From contig NZ_JAJEPS010000002.1 of the NCBI RefSeq assembly GCF_020686965.1, positions 243,846 through 307,845 of the forward strand: a stretch of DNA of 64,000 bases, written 5' to 3'. A program made the translations under genes and the position numbers. Position 1 is the first letter of the stretch; every line of letters begins with the position of its first letter. The notes under the pieces are model-generated. The model was not told where the DNA came from and ran no database searches. It saw nothing but the letters and a program-made list of their open reading frames with translations. This document shows positions 9,241-17,732 of this stretch, one piece after another. The stretch comes from Hominiventricola filiformis. GTDB lineage: Bacteria > Bacillota > Clostridia > Lachnospirales > Lachnospiraceae.

Positions 9241-11289
9241 TTAAAATCTCCAGAATTCAAATAAATATTTCAGATTAGTGTAAACGGTCAGGTTATTATC
9301 AAATACATCATAAATATCATCAATCCACAGCAGGAGGAAATTCAGGAATATCGTCAGCAATGTCAGAACAACAATTTTGTTTCTAAATGATGCTCTCTGT
9401 GCCACATCCGTGATTCCATTCAACTTTGTGGTAATGCACAAAATAATGATAATATAGAAAAGCCACAGGAAATCTGACTGATACCGTTCAACGATACCGC
9501 CCATATTCGTATCCGCTGCAATCATTACCACGATACTGATTACAGACGCAATCACCATCGCTTTTAAGACAGAAAGATGTTTCTGCTCCGCGCCATTCTT
9601 TCTGCTGAACAAAGTTCCACCAAAAATCAGGAATATCAATGGGTTATACCAGATAGCGCCGCCAAAATGCGGCTCATATACCGTTTCTCCGATATACCCT
9701 GTCTCCAGCTCCTGAAAACTTAAGAACGGGAACTGCGTTGTCACATGAAGCGGACGCAGCAAATACTCATAAATTCCATTTCCTACGCGCGCCAGATTCC
9801 ATCCTCTGTGCGTCACATCATTAGTCGTCAGGTTATAAGTCGATCCAAACTCAAAGGGAGACTGGAATCTTACATAATTATATGTCATGGCAGCCGCTGC
9901 AACGATGATAAACGGAATACACAAACTCAGAATCTGCTTCCAATTCTTTACCGGACGAAAATGTTTTTCCTCCACAAACTCCGGCAAGAACAATACCAGA
10001 CCAAATACCATGGTCAGCAAAAACTGCGGGCGGCTGGCTGCTGTACTGGCAATCAGAAGTGATCCCAACAATAGATACCGGATCTTCAGTTTTTCTCCCT
10101 GTCCAGCCCGGATCCAGCTTGCCAGTCCCGCCAATGCAGATACCAGACCCATAATGATACAGGTCTCATACACCGCAGGATTCCGCATAAGCACCATCAC
10201 ACCGGTTCCAAAGAACAATGCCGTTGACAATATTGGATATAAGAGATAGGAGCTGGACCTGAACCAACGGCTGAAAATTTCACGCACCAGCCAAAAACTG
10301 GCTCCTATCAGCAGAATACTCAGTATTCCCACCACCAGGTCTGTTCTGAGCATAATTCCCGTCAACGCATAAATCGGTAGATACATCAATAATACTGGAA
10401 GAATACCAAAATAAATATAATATTTTCCATCATAATATGCATAATCCCATTTATACTCTGGCTGATCTTTATGTCTTACCTGCAAATATTCTCTCTGATT
10501 AAAATCATAAGGGTTATCCATTTCCTCCAGATACTGTGGAGGTTCTTCATCCAGATACAGCCTGCCATCCATAATAGCTTTTGTCAATTCCTGATGAATC
10601 TGTCCCCCCCTGGGGCTGAATGTATTTAACTGCACCATGCCAGCTACACCAATACACAGTATCAGCATCACTGCCAACACTGCTCCGATGCACTTTTTAT
10701 TTTTGCATCCTTCTTCAAAAGAAATGCCCCAGATTTTTTCATTTTTTCCTCTCAGAAAATACAGAATTCCGAGGATTGCATAAATCAGTAATACTCTGTC
10801 CAGATGGAAAAACCATGGTTTTGCCTGATTGACCCCTATCTCATTCACCCAGAAAAATCCGTTATGAATCACATCAAAACTAATCTGAATACTGTCTGCC
10901 TGTCCGTAAAAATGAAGATCAATCCATTTACTTTCTTCTACGTTCTCAACGATGTTCTGAGTTCCCATCAGATAATAACGGGCATTTCCTTCATCTTTTC
11001 CGTAGATTTCTACTGTCACATATCCGTCCGGACTTCCCACATCCACATAAAGGTTATGGACATTCCTTGAAAAATCCGTCAGTTCTTCATAGCAGCGGTC
11101 TCCATTCAGACACTGAAGTCTTCCATCGTCTCGCTCTCTAATTCCCCGTGACAGCGAAGCTGTAAAGGAGGTTTCAGTTCTATCTGCCACCAGTCCTTTT
11201 ACCGCAGAGAAATTAAATACAAAGATTTCTAGTAAAAGCGGAAGTAGAAGCAGTATACAGATTGTGACTTTCTTTTTTGTAAATTTCAT
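9241..11289 (-). CDS. Large GT-C-like membrane protein with an extracytoplasmic domain
   Basis: A 682-residue membrane protein. A first membrane segment (about residues 7-28) is followed by about 140 residues of beta-rich hydrophilic sequence with short motifs such as GYVTVEIYGKDEGNARYY, probably outside the membrane. About eleven further membrane segments follow from about residue 175, and a conserved-looking loop (DYAYYDGKYYIYFGILPVLL) lies before the fourth. This layout fits polyprenyl-phosphate-sugar-dependent glycosyltransferases of the GT-C fold. It may add a side sugar to the glycan on the outer face. No catalytic residues can be assigned with confidence. Confidence 0.6.
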   Translation of the reverse strand: MKFTKKKVTICILLLLPLLLEIFVFNFSAVKGLVADRTETSFTASLSRGIRERDDGRLQCLNGDRCYEELTDFSRNVHNLYVDVGSPDGYVTVEIYGKDEGNARYYLMGTQNIVENVEESKWIDLHFYGQADSIQISFDVIHNGFFWVNEIGVNQAKPWFFHLDRVLLIYAILGILYFLRGKNEKIWGISFEEGCKNKKCIGAVLAVMLILCIGVAGMVQLNTFSPRGGQIHQELTKAIMDGRLYLDEEPPQYLEEMDNPYDFNQREYLQVRHKDQPEYKWDYAYYDGKYYIYFGILPVLLMYLPIYALTGIMLRTDLVVGILSILLIGASFWLVREIFSRWFRSSSYLLYPILSTALFFGTGVMVLMRNPAVYETCIIMGLVSALAGLASWIRAGQGEKLKIRYLLLGSLLIASTAASRPQFLLTMVFGLVLFLPEFVEEKHFRPVKNWKQILSLCIPFIIVAAAAMTYNYVRFQSPFEFGSTYNLTTNDVTHRGWNLARVGNGIYEYLLRPLHVTTQFPFLSFQELETGYIGETVYEPHFGGAIWYNPLIFLIFGGTLFSRKNGAEQKHLSVLKAMVIASVISIVVMIAADTNMGGIVERYQSDFLWLFYIIIILCITTKLNGITDVAQRASFRNKIVVLTLLTIFLNFLLLWIDDIYDVFDNNLTVYTNLKYLFEFWRF

Positions 11290-11292
11290 ATA

Positions 11293-12375
11293 TTAGTTCT
11301 CCGAAAATTCCCCTGTCATATCCGTACTCTTAAAATTCGTGAGCGGCAGCTTCACCGGCATACCGTCTTTCTGGCTCTTATAGATAGCCAGTACCATCTC
11401 CAGCGCATTTCTGCCTGCGACTGCATCCACATAAGGCTTTCTGTCCTTCTGGATGGCGTCGATCATATCCGCATACAAGCTGGTGTGTCCATTGCCGTAC
11501 ACATTGCTGGTGGCTTCCTCCAGATGCTTGTTAGCACTATCCATTTCTGTCTCGTCTGCAAAATCCCACACATCAATATTATTGGTGGATTTCCCGCCGA
11601 TTTTCACGGTTCCGGTCTCACCGAAGATATATAATGTCTCCTCCAGATTCTGGGGATAGACATTGGTGGTTCCCTCGATGGTAGCGATGGCACCGTTCTT
11701 GAATTTGACCACTGCCATTCCCACATCCTCCGCTTCCAGATAGTGATGGAACTGCTGTCTGGTGGAACCATAGACTTCCTCTACTTCATCTCCAAACATC
11801 CAGCGCAGAAGATCAATACCGTGAATACACTGATTCATGAGCGCGCCACCGTCAGATGCCCATTTGCCTCTCCAGGGAGCCTGATCATAATAGTTCTGAT
11901 TCCGGTTCCAGCGCACATGAATCGAACCATGAGAAAGCTTTCCGAAACGTCCTGCTTCCAGGGCTTTTCTCGCCTCCTGCACCGCAATGTTAAAACGGTT
12001 CTGATGGCAGGCAGCCACTTTCACATGCTTCTCCTCAGAACGGCGGACGATCTCATCCGCATCCTCCATGCTCATGGCAATGGGTTTCTCAATGATACAG
12101 TTTACACCATGATCAATACAGTACAGAGCAATCTCTGCGTGGATGCCGCTCTCAGTGGCAATACCCACCAATTCCGGCTGTACTTCCTCAATCATTTTTT
12201 TATAGTCTGTATATCTGGCAATAGAACTGTCTTTTTCCAGTCCGTGCTTTGCCAGCAGTGCTTCCATCTGTTCCGGAACCACATCGCATACCGCTGCAAA
12301 TTCCAGCTTGTTGTTCACAACCGCCTTCACATGATTCGTTGCAATACGGCCGCATCCGATCAGTGCATATTTCAT
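11293..12375 (-). CDS. Gfo/Idh/MocA oxidoreductase, WbpB-like
   Basis: A 360-residue NAD(P)-dependent oxidoreductase. The N-terminal Rossmann motif is ALIGCGRIATNHVKAV and the family EKP motif appears as IIEKPIAMSMEDADE. The C-terminal domain has GGALMNQCIHGIDLLRWMFG, whose histidine is the usual catalytic one. In the P. aeruginosa Wbp pathway, WbpB oxidises C3 of UDP-GlcNAc-uronate before transamination by WbpE. The gene directly follows a WbpA-like dehydrogenase with two bases between them, and a WbpE-like transaminase is in the same operon, so this role is well supported by context. Confidence 0.87.
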   Translation of the reverse strand: MKYALIGCGRIATNHVKAVVNNKLEFAAVCDVVPEQMEALLAKHGLEKDSSIARYTDYKKMIEEVQPELVGIATESGIHAEIALYCIDHGVNCIIEKPIAMSMEDADEIVRRSEEKHVKVAACHQNRFNIAVQEARKALEAGRFGKLSHGSIHVRWNRNQNYYDQAPWRGKWASDGGALMNQCIHGIDLLRWMFGDEVEEVYGSTRQQFHHYLEAEDVGMAVVKFKNGAIATIEGTTNVYPQNLEETLYIFGETGTVKIGGKSTNNIDVWDFADETEMDSANKHLEEATSNVYGNGHTSLYADMIDAIQKDRKPYVDAVAGRNALEMVLAIYKSQKDGMPVKLPLTNFKSTDMTGEFSEN

Positions 12376-12377
12376 TT

Positions 12378-13691
12378 CTATAATACCTCGATATTCTCTC
12401 TGTTCTTCAAGTTCTTCATGACATTCTTTGTATCAAAAATGGCTTTGGCATGCTGCTGCACGAACTCATAATCCACATTCGTATGGGCTGCTGTTACCAT
12501 GACCAGATCTGCACTCTCCACCAGTTCTTCTGTCAGTTCCGGCTCACTGTCACGCACCTGACCCTTGAATTTATACTGTCTTACCCACGGATCAAAATAA
12601 ACCACTTCTGCTCCCGTGTGTTCCAGTTCCTCGATGACACGTAATGCCGGGCTCTCACGGTAATCGTCAATATCCTGCTTATAGGCTACGCCCAGCACCA
12701 ACACTTTGGAGCCGTTCAGCGCTTTCTTAAAGCGGTTCAGTACTTTTCCCGCACGCTCTACGCAGTAAGCCGGCATCTTGTCATTGATCATCATGGAGCT
12801 CTCGATCATGGACGTATGGAAACCATACTCTCTTGCCTTCCAGGACAGATAGTAGGGATCCAGTGGAATACAGTGTCCTCCAAGACCCGGGCCCGGATAA
12901 AATGCCTGGAAACCATAGGGTTTCGTGCTGGCTGCCTCAATGACCTCCCAGATGCTGATACCCATCTCGTTACACAGCATGGCGAGTTCGTTGATCATAC
13001 CGATGTTAATATTCCGGTAGGTATTCTCCAGAATCTTCTCCATCTCTGCAATAGCCGGGGAGGAAACCTCTTTTACATCACCCTCCAGAACCGTCCGGTA
13101 CATGGCTGCAATCACTTCTGTTGCATCCTTGCCCACGCCGCCGATGACCTTCGGGGTATTTTTTGTCTTATAGATCAGGTTACCCGGATCCACACGCTCC
13201 GGAGAGAATCCCAGATAGAAATCTTCTCCGCACTTCAGTCCGGAACCTTCCTCCAGAATCGGTTTTACCAGTTCCTCCGTGGTACCAGGATAGGTGGTGG
13301 ACTCCAGAACTACCATGGTATTCTTCGTCAGATATTTGGAAATGGATTTGGTAGATTCTCTGACACAGCTAAGATCCGGCTCCTGATGAATGTCCAGCGG
13401 GGTCGGAACACAGATAGCGATGAAATCCACATCCTTGATAAAGCTAAAATCAGAGGTCGCAGAAAGTCTTCCTTCCTCCACCAGACGCTTCAGATCCTTA
13501 TCTACTACATCGCCGATGTAATTATGGCCTTCATTGACCATCTTTACCTTTACTTCCTGCTCATCAAATCCGATGGTCTTAAAGCCTGCCTTAGCTTTCT
13601 CTACTGCCAGGGGCAGTCCTACATAACCGAGACCGATAACGCCTACCACGATCTCCCTGTTTTCGATTTTATTTAAGAGTAACTGTTTCAT
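12378..13691 (-). CDS. UDP-HexNAc 6-dehydrogenase, WbpA/TviB-like
   Basis: A 437-residue nucleotide-sugar dehydrogenase of standard length. The NAD-binding motif GLGYVGLPLAVEKAKAG is at the N terminus, followed by FSPERVDPGN, and the catalytic cysteine lies in GPGLGGHCIPLDPYYLSWKA. That form of the active-site motif fits the WbpA/TviB group, which makes UDP-GlcNAc-uronic acid, better than UDP-glucose dehydrogenases. It would supply the first step of a UDP-2,3-diamino-uronic acid route together with the WbpB-, WbpE- and WbpI-like genes downstream. It overlaps the preceding glycosyltransferase gene by 4 bases. Confidence 0.9.
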   Translation of the reverse strand: MKQLLLNKIENREIVVGVIGLGYVGLPLAVEKAKAGFKTIGFDEQEVKVKMVNEGHNYIGDVVDKDLKRLVEEGRLSATSDFSFIKDVDFIAICVPTPLDIHQEPDLSCVRESTKSISKYLTKNTMVVLESTTYPGTTEELVKPILEEGSGLKCGEDFYLGFSPERVDPGNLIYKTKNTPKVIGGVGKDATEVIAAMYRTVLEGDVKEVSSPAIAEMEKILENTYRNINIGMINELAMLCNEMGISIWEVIEAASTKPYGFQAFYPGPGLGGHCIPLDPYYLSWKAREYGFHTSMIESSMMINDKMPAYCVERAGKVLNRFKKALNGSKVLVLGVAYKQDIDDYRESPALRVIEELEHTGAEVVYFDPWVRQYKFKGQVRDSEPELTEELVESADLVMVTAAHTNVDYEFVQQHAKAIFDTKNVMKNLKNRENIEVL

Positions 13692-14950
13692 CTTCGTTCT
13701 CCTTTGCTTTTCTCACAGTCTGTCAGTATCTTCAGATAGTCTTTTGCCAGAAGGGCATAATTATAATGCTCCCGAATCTCCTTGCGTCCCCGTTCGCCCA
13801 TAGCGGTCCGCTCTTCATCGGTCATGTGATAAACCTTCATAAGTGCTTCCCCATAGGCCTTCGGATCGCTGCAGGGTACCACATACCCGCCGCCCGACTC
13901 CGCCACTACATTCTGTGAATTGCAGGCGAAGACCGTCGGATTACCGGAATACAGATAGTCATTTAATTTATTCAGACTCAATCCCAGGTCGTTCAATACC
14001 CGATCGTCCTTCAAAGCGGCGATACAACATTTTGCCTTGGAAAGTGCCACCGCCACCTGACTTTTCTCAATTCTGGAAAATACCTTCACATTGGTCAACT
14101 GTTCCTTCTGAATCCGCTCCTCCATCTGCGCTTTCAGATGACCATCGCCAATGAGGGCAAAATGAATCTCATCCATCCCCTGCTGCTTCATAAAGGCTGC
14201 CGTATCCAGCATATCCAGCAGACATTCCGAATCCACAAAGCTTCCTGTGTAGACCGCGCACCAGTGTTCCGTCAGGTACTGATCCAGTTCCTTCGGAAGG
14301 GTTACCTCTCCTTTTTCCAGTACCTCGTCAATCTGCTCCGTGTGATATCCATTGGGAATCCAGAATACCCGGTTCCGTTTCACATAGGGAAACTGCACCA
14401 GATATTTGTAGCCAAACTCCATGGTGGTCACAATGGCATCTGCTCTCCGATAGGCTCTCCGCTCCAGTGCGGAAAACAGAAGACAAACAGGATGGTACCA
14501 TGGATAATGATACATCTCTGTAAAAGATAAAGGCCAAAAATCCCGAATCTCACATACAAATGGAATTTTGTTTTTCTTTGCTATACTCCATGCGCTCTCC
14601 CATGAAAACGGATGGACCGAAGATCCAATAACTACATCCGGTCTTCCGAATTTTTCATAAAATACCTTCTCATATTTCTGCATCAGCTGACAGTAAGAAA
14701 TCATATTCAAAATTCTTTTCGCACCATTTCCATGATACTCCGGTACTGTGCGGAGCCATACATATGTCAGACCATTTTTTATTTTTCGAATAGTGACTGG
14801 TTTGTCATAAAGATATTCTTCCTTTTGATGGTCAAACGCTGACATAAAGACTGTCACTTCTACTCCGATTTTCGACATTTCTTTTCCAAGTTCAAAATGA
14901 CGATCTCCATCCAATCCAGAATGATGATTTAAAATCCATAATCTTTTCAT
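13688..14950 (-). CDS. Glycosyltransferase family 4 (WbuB-like)
   Basis: A 420-residue GT-B protein starting MKRLWILNHHSGLDGDRHFE. Features are VCEIRDFWPLSF in the N-terminal domain and LGLSLNKLNDYLYSGNPTVF in the donor domain, where the acidic residue usual in GT4 members is replaced by N/D. The N-terminal style resembles WbuB, a fucosaminyltransferase of O-antigen loci. It overlaps the ATP-grasp gene and the dehydrogenase gene by 4 bases each. Its substrates are not known; transfer of the uronic or amino sugar made by the flanking enzymes is an inference. Confidence 0.82.
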   Translation of the reverse strand: MKRLWILNHHSGLDGDRHFELGKEMSKIGVEVTVFMSAFDHQKEEYLYDKPVTIRKIKNGLTYVWLRTVPEYHGNGAKRILNMISYCQLMQKYEKVFYEKFGRPDVVIGSSVHPFSWESAWSIAKKNKIPFVCEIRDFWPLSFTEMYHYPWYHPVCLLFSALERRAYRRADAIVTTMEFGYKYLVQFPYVKRNRVFWIPNGYHTEQIDEVLEKGEVTLPKELDQYLTEHWCAVYTGSFVDSECLLDMLDTAAFMKQQGMDEIHFALIGDGHLKAQMEERIQKEQLTNVKVFSRIEKSQVAVALSKAKCCIAALKDDRVLNDLGLSLNKLNDYLYSGNPTVFACNSQNVVAESGGGYVVPCSDPKAYGEALMKVYHMTDEERTAMGERGRKEIREHYNYALLAKDYLKILTDCEKSKGERR

Positions 14951-15927
14951 AAACGATAATTCTCATTCTCCCTGCGGATCATGATTTCACTGTATTTCAT
15001 CATGATCACTCCACTTTCGTATTCTCCAATCTGCGGCTCATTAACCTTTCCCTGAAGATTATTCACTATATATTTCATGTGGTTGGCGCCGGCTTCATAA
15101 GCATGCGGATAACCTCCGCCGAAACGCGGGTTCACTTCTGAAATATAATATTTTCCCTCACATTCGAAAATATCAATGTCAATCTGTCCACGGAATCCAG
15201 CTTCTTTTACGAATCGCTCAATCAACGCAAACAATTCCGTATCCTTAAAGGAAATACTCTTATCCGTCTCTCCTGCTCTCATCACCAGCTTTTTCTTCGT
15301 GAAGACGGAGATCAACTCTCCGCTAATCATATCAATATAACAGTCTGCGCCAATCTCCTGTCCTTTCAGATACTCCTGAATCATCAAATCATCTGCATGT
15401 TCAAACAAAAGATCTACCGTTTCCTGATCCTGCACTTTGGAGATGGCAATACTGGCACTTCCACGTATTGGCTTCACAAATACCGGATAATTTATTTTTC
15501 CAGCCCTCACATCTCCATAAAATGCTTCCCGGTCTATATAACTTTCCGCACATGCATACCCGTGTTCTTTCAACCAGCAGAACATCTGCCACTTATCCAG
15601 CGTACGTTCACAAAGGTCATAAAAAGATCCTATCACTGTCACTCCGAGTGCATGGAATTCTTCCTCATGAAGCGCCAGTAAAGACAGTTCCGGGTCAATC
15701 AAAGACAATACCCCTGTCACCTGCTCTTTTCTACAGATATCATAGATCATATCCAGATATCCCGGTGCCGTCATCCGTGTAACGATATAATGCACATCCG
15801 CCTCATACAGCGCCGGTGCATTCGGACTCATATCCGTCGCTATGACTTTTCCGGCTCCATTCAATTCTCTTTTAAAATACTGAATAATCTTGTTACGTGT
15901 TCCGCAACTCAGCACTAAAATATTCAT
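14947..15927 (-). CDS. ATP-grasp ligase (CarB-like)
   Basis: A 326-residue ATP-grasp enzyme. The N-terminal pre-ATP-grasp domain starts MNILVLSCGTRNKIIQYF. The ATP-binding part has YPVFVKPIRGSASIAI and LMIQEYLKGQEIGADCYID, and the metal site is in ISEVNPRFGGGYPHAYE. Such enzymes join a carboxylate to an amine or thiol through an acyl phosphate. The gene abuts, with no spacer, a fold-III PLP decarboxylase and lies among amino-sugar genes. It may therefore attach an amino acid or amine to a sugar carboxylate or amino group; the substrate is not visible in the sequence. Confidence 0.82.
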   Translation of the reverse strand: MNILVLSCGTRNKIIQYFKRELNGAGKVIATDMSPNAPALYEADVHYIVTRMTAPGYLDMIYDICRKEQVTGVLSLIDPELSLLALHEEEFHALGVTVIGSFYDLCERTLDKWQMFCWLKEHGYACAESYIDREAFYGDVRAGKINYPVFVKPIRGSASIAISKVQDQETVDLLFEHADDLMIQEYLKGQEIGADCYIDMISGELISVFTKKKLVMRAGETDKSISFKDTELFALIERFVKEAGFRGQIDIDIFECEGKYYISEVNPRFGGGYPHAYEAGANHMKYIVNNLQGKVNEPQIGEYESGVIMMKYSEIMIRRENENYRL

Positions 15928-17106
15928 TTACTCATTACCTTCCACTACAGACTGACTGGTATATTCTTTTACACCCCATTTTTCACGGATACAGGAAATT
16001 TTTCCCTGATCTTCCAGATATACCGGTGGATAATACCCTATAAACAGCGGCGCCAGACACATGGTATATGCCCCCACCTTTTCATATATGATCCGGTCTC
16101 CCTCCTGAAGTGCACTGTACCCTTTGAGTTCAAATAACCGGTCATTTTCCATACAAGTAAATCCGGATATCACCTGTCGTTCTGCTGTCGGACGAGTCTC
16201 ATCCTGACACTCCAGATGATAAAAATAACTTTTCTTAGCCATCAGCGGATCCACATGAATTCTGCTGCCATCTGTTACTACAAAATAATTTCGGTTTGTC
16301 TGTTTTATATCTGTGACGCTTGTCACATAATCTATCGGTGGACAGATCAGAGACGTTCCCGGCTCCACAATAAGAATCGTATGTTCCGGATCAAATTCCC
16401 TTTTCAAAATCTCTGACATTTCCCGAAGATAATCAGCATACTGAGGTTTGCTGGCAAGTCCGCCAAAATATCCACCTCCCGCATCCACATAAGAAAGTTC
16501 CAGCTGATATTCTCTTCTGATCCGGCATGCCATTTCCGCAATCGCCTTATAAATATTCAAGCTTCTTGTTTTTGAACTGCAATGCAGATGAATTCCCGTC
16601 ACTTTCACTCCCCGGATTTTTCCAAGTCGTTCCAGTACTTCAGCGAATGCCCCGGTCTCATAAGAAAATCCAAAACGTCCGCCTTCTTCGCCACCGGACG
16701 CTTCTCCCGGACACATCGACTCCAGATCGAAGTTCACCCGAACTCCCACATTGATCGGTTTTCCATCGACAGCAGCTTCTTCCAGCCAGCGTATCTCCCG
16801 TTCTGCATCCAGATTTACAATCTGTCCGGCTCTGCAGGCTCTTAAAAAGCTTTCCTGTCCCTTCACAGGCCCATTATAAATAATCTGGTCATATCCCAGA
16901 TATTCTGCCAGATGATATTCATCTTCTGATACCACCTCCGCATAATATCCCTGTTTTTTCATATAAGAGACAACCCACGGAAGTGAATTTGTCTTAAAAG
17001 AATATCCTACGATACTGTTTGGCCAGTACTGCTTTCTGGCCTGATTCAGTTTTTCGATGCCTTCATCCAGAAGTTCTTTATGAAGCAGGTAATAAGGCGT
17101 ATTCAT
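15928..17106 (-). CDS. PLP fold-III amino acid decarboxylase 2
   Basis: A 392-residue enzyme of the diaminopimelate decarboxylase superfamily, clearly diverged from the first one at 5.6-6.8 kb. Lys38 in GYSFKTNSLP is the predicted PLP lysine. It keeps HLHCSSKTRSLNIY, the glycine loop DAGGGYFGG, EPGTSLICPP, a cysteine in GFTCMENDRLFE and EKVGAYTM. It lies directly before an ATP-grasp ligase and after a sugar-phosphate transferase in one operon. I infer that the pair makes and attaches an amine or D-amino acid decorating the glycan. Housekeeping lysine biosynthesis is less likely given the surroundings. Confidence 0.83.
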   Translation of the reverse strand: MNTPYYLLHKELLDEGIEKLNQARKQYWPNSIVGYSFKTNSLPWVVSYMKKQGYYAEVVSEDEYHLAEYLGYDQIIYNGPVKGQESFLRACRAGQIVNLDAEREIRWLEEAAVDGKPINVGVRVNFDLESMCPGEASGGEEGGRFGFSYETGAFAEVLERLGKIRGVKVTGIHLHCSSKTRSLNIYKAIAEMACRIRREYQLELSYVDAGGGYFGGLASKPQYADYLREMSEILKREFDPEHTILIVEPGTSLICPPIDYVTSVTDIKQTNRNYFVVTDGSRIHVDPLMAKKSYFYHLECQDETRPTAERQVISGFTCMENDRLFELKGYSALQEGDRIIYEKVGAYTMCLAPLFIGYYPPVYLEDQGKISCIREKWGVKEYTSQSVVEGNE

Positions 17107-17108
17107 TT

Positions 17109-17732
17109 TTAACCTCTTTCTTCCGGGGTACCGGTAAAGTCTTCCATCGTTGCCGAATTCTCGCTGTTGATACCTTCCCGTTTCAATACTTTAAATACTG
17201 TTTCAAACAGGATCTTCAAATCTCCCAAAAATGTCACGTGCTTTGCATACTGCACATCATATTCAAATTTTTCTTCCCAGGAAATACTGTTCCGTCCATT
17301 AATCTGTGCCAGCCCTGTAATTCCAGGAAGCACACTGTGCCGCTTATGCTGCCTCTTATTATAAAGCGGCAGATACTGAACCAAAAGAGGTCGCGGCCCC
17401 ACCAGACTCATATCCCCTTTTAAAATATTCAAAAGCTCCGGCAGTTCATCAAGACTGGTACTTCTCAGTTTTTCTCCAAATGGAGTCAGCCGCTCTTCAT
17501 CGGACAAAAGCTCCCCATTGGCATTCCTGGCATCCGTCATGGTTCGAAACTTATACATTCGAAATATTTTTTCTTTATAGCCGGGACGTTCCTGTGTAAA
17601 TAATACCGGCCTTCCCAGCTTTACCGCAACCAGACCGGCTGTCACCAGCATTACCGGACTCAGTACCACAAATGCCGGTACGGTCAGGCAAAGATCAAAT
17701 ACCCGTTTCCCGTATTTCCTGTAAAAACTCAT
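17109..17732 (-). CDS. pglC: Phosphoglycosyl transferase, PglC-like
   Basis: A 207-residue monotopic sugar-phosphate transferase, the short PglC form without the multi-spanning N terminus. A single hydrophobic N-terminal segment is followed by FRMYKFRTMTDARNA, RSTSLDELPELLNILKGDMS, LVGPRPLLVQYLP and PGITGLAQINGRN. The family moves a sugar 1-phosphate (in Campylobacter, diNAc-bacillosamine phosphate) onto undecaprenyl phosphate to start a glycan. PglE- and PglF-like genes directly upstream match this. It is one of two initiating transferases in the window. Confidence 0.9.
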   Translation of the reverse strand: MSFYRKYGKRVFDLCLTVPAFVVLSPVMLVTAGLVAVKLGRPVLFTQERPGYKEKIFRMYKFRTMTDARNANGELLSDEERLTPFGEKLRSTSLDELPELLNILKGDMSLVGPRPLLVQYLPLYNKRQHKRHSVLPGITGLAQINGRNSISWEEKFEYDVQYAKHVTFLGDLKILFETVFKVLKREGINSENSATMEDFTGTPEERG

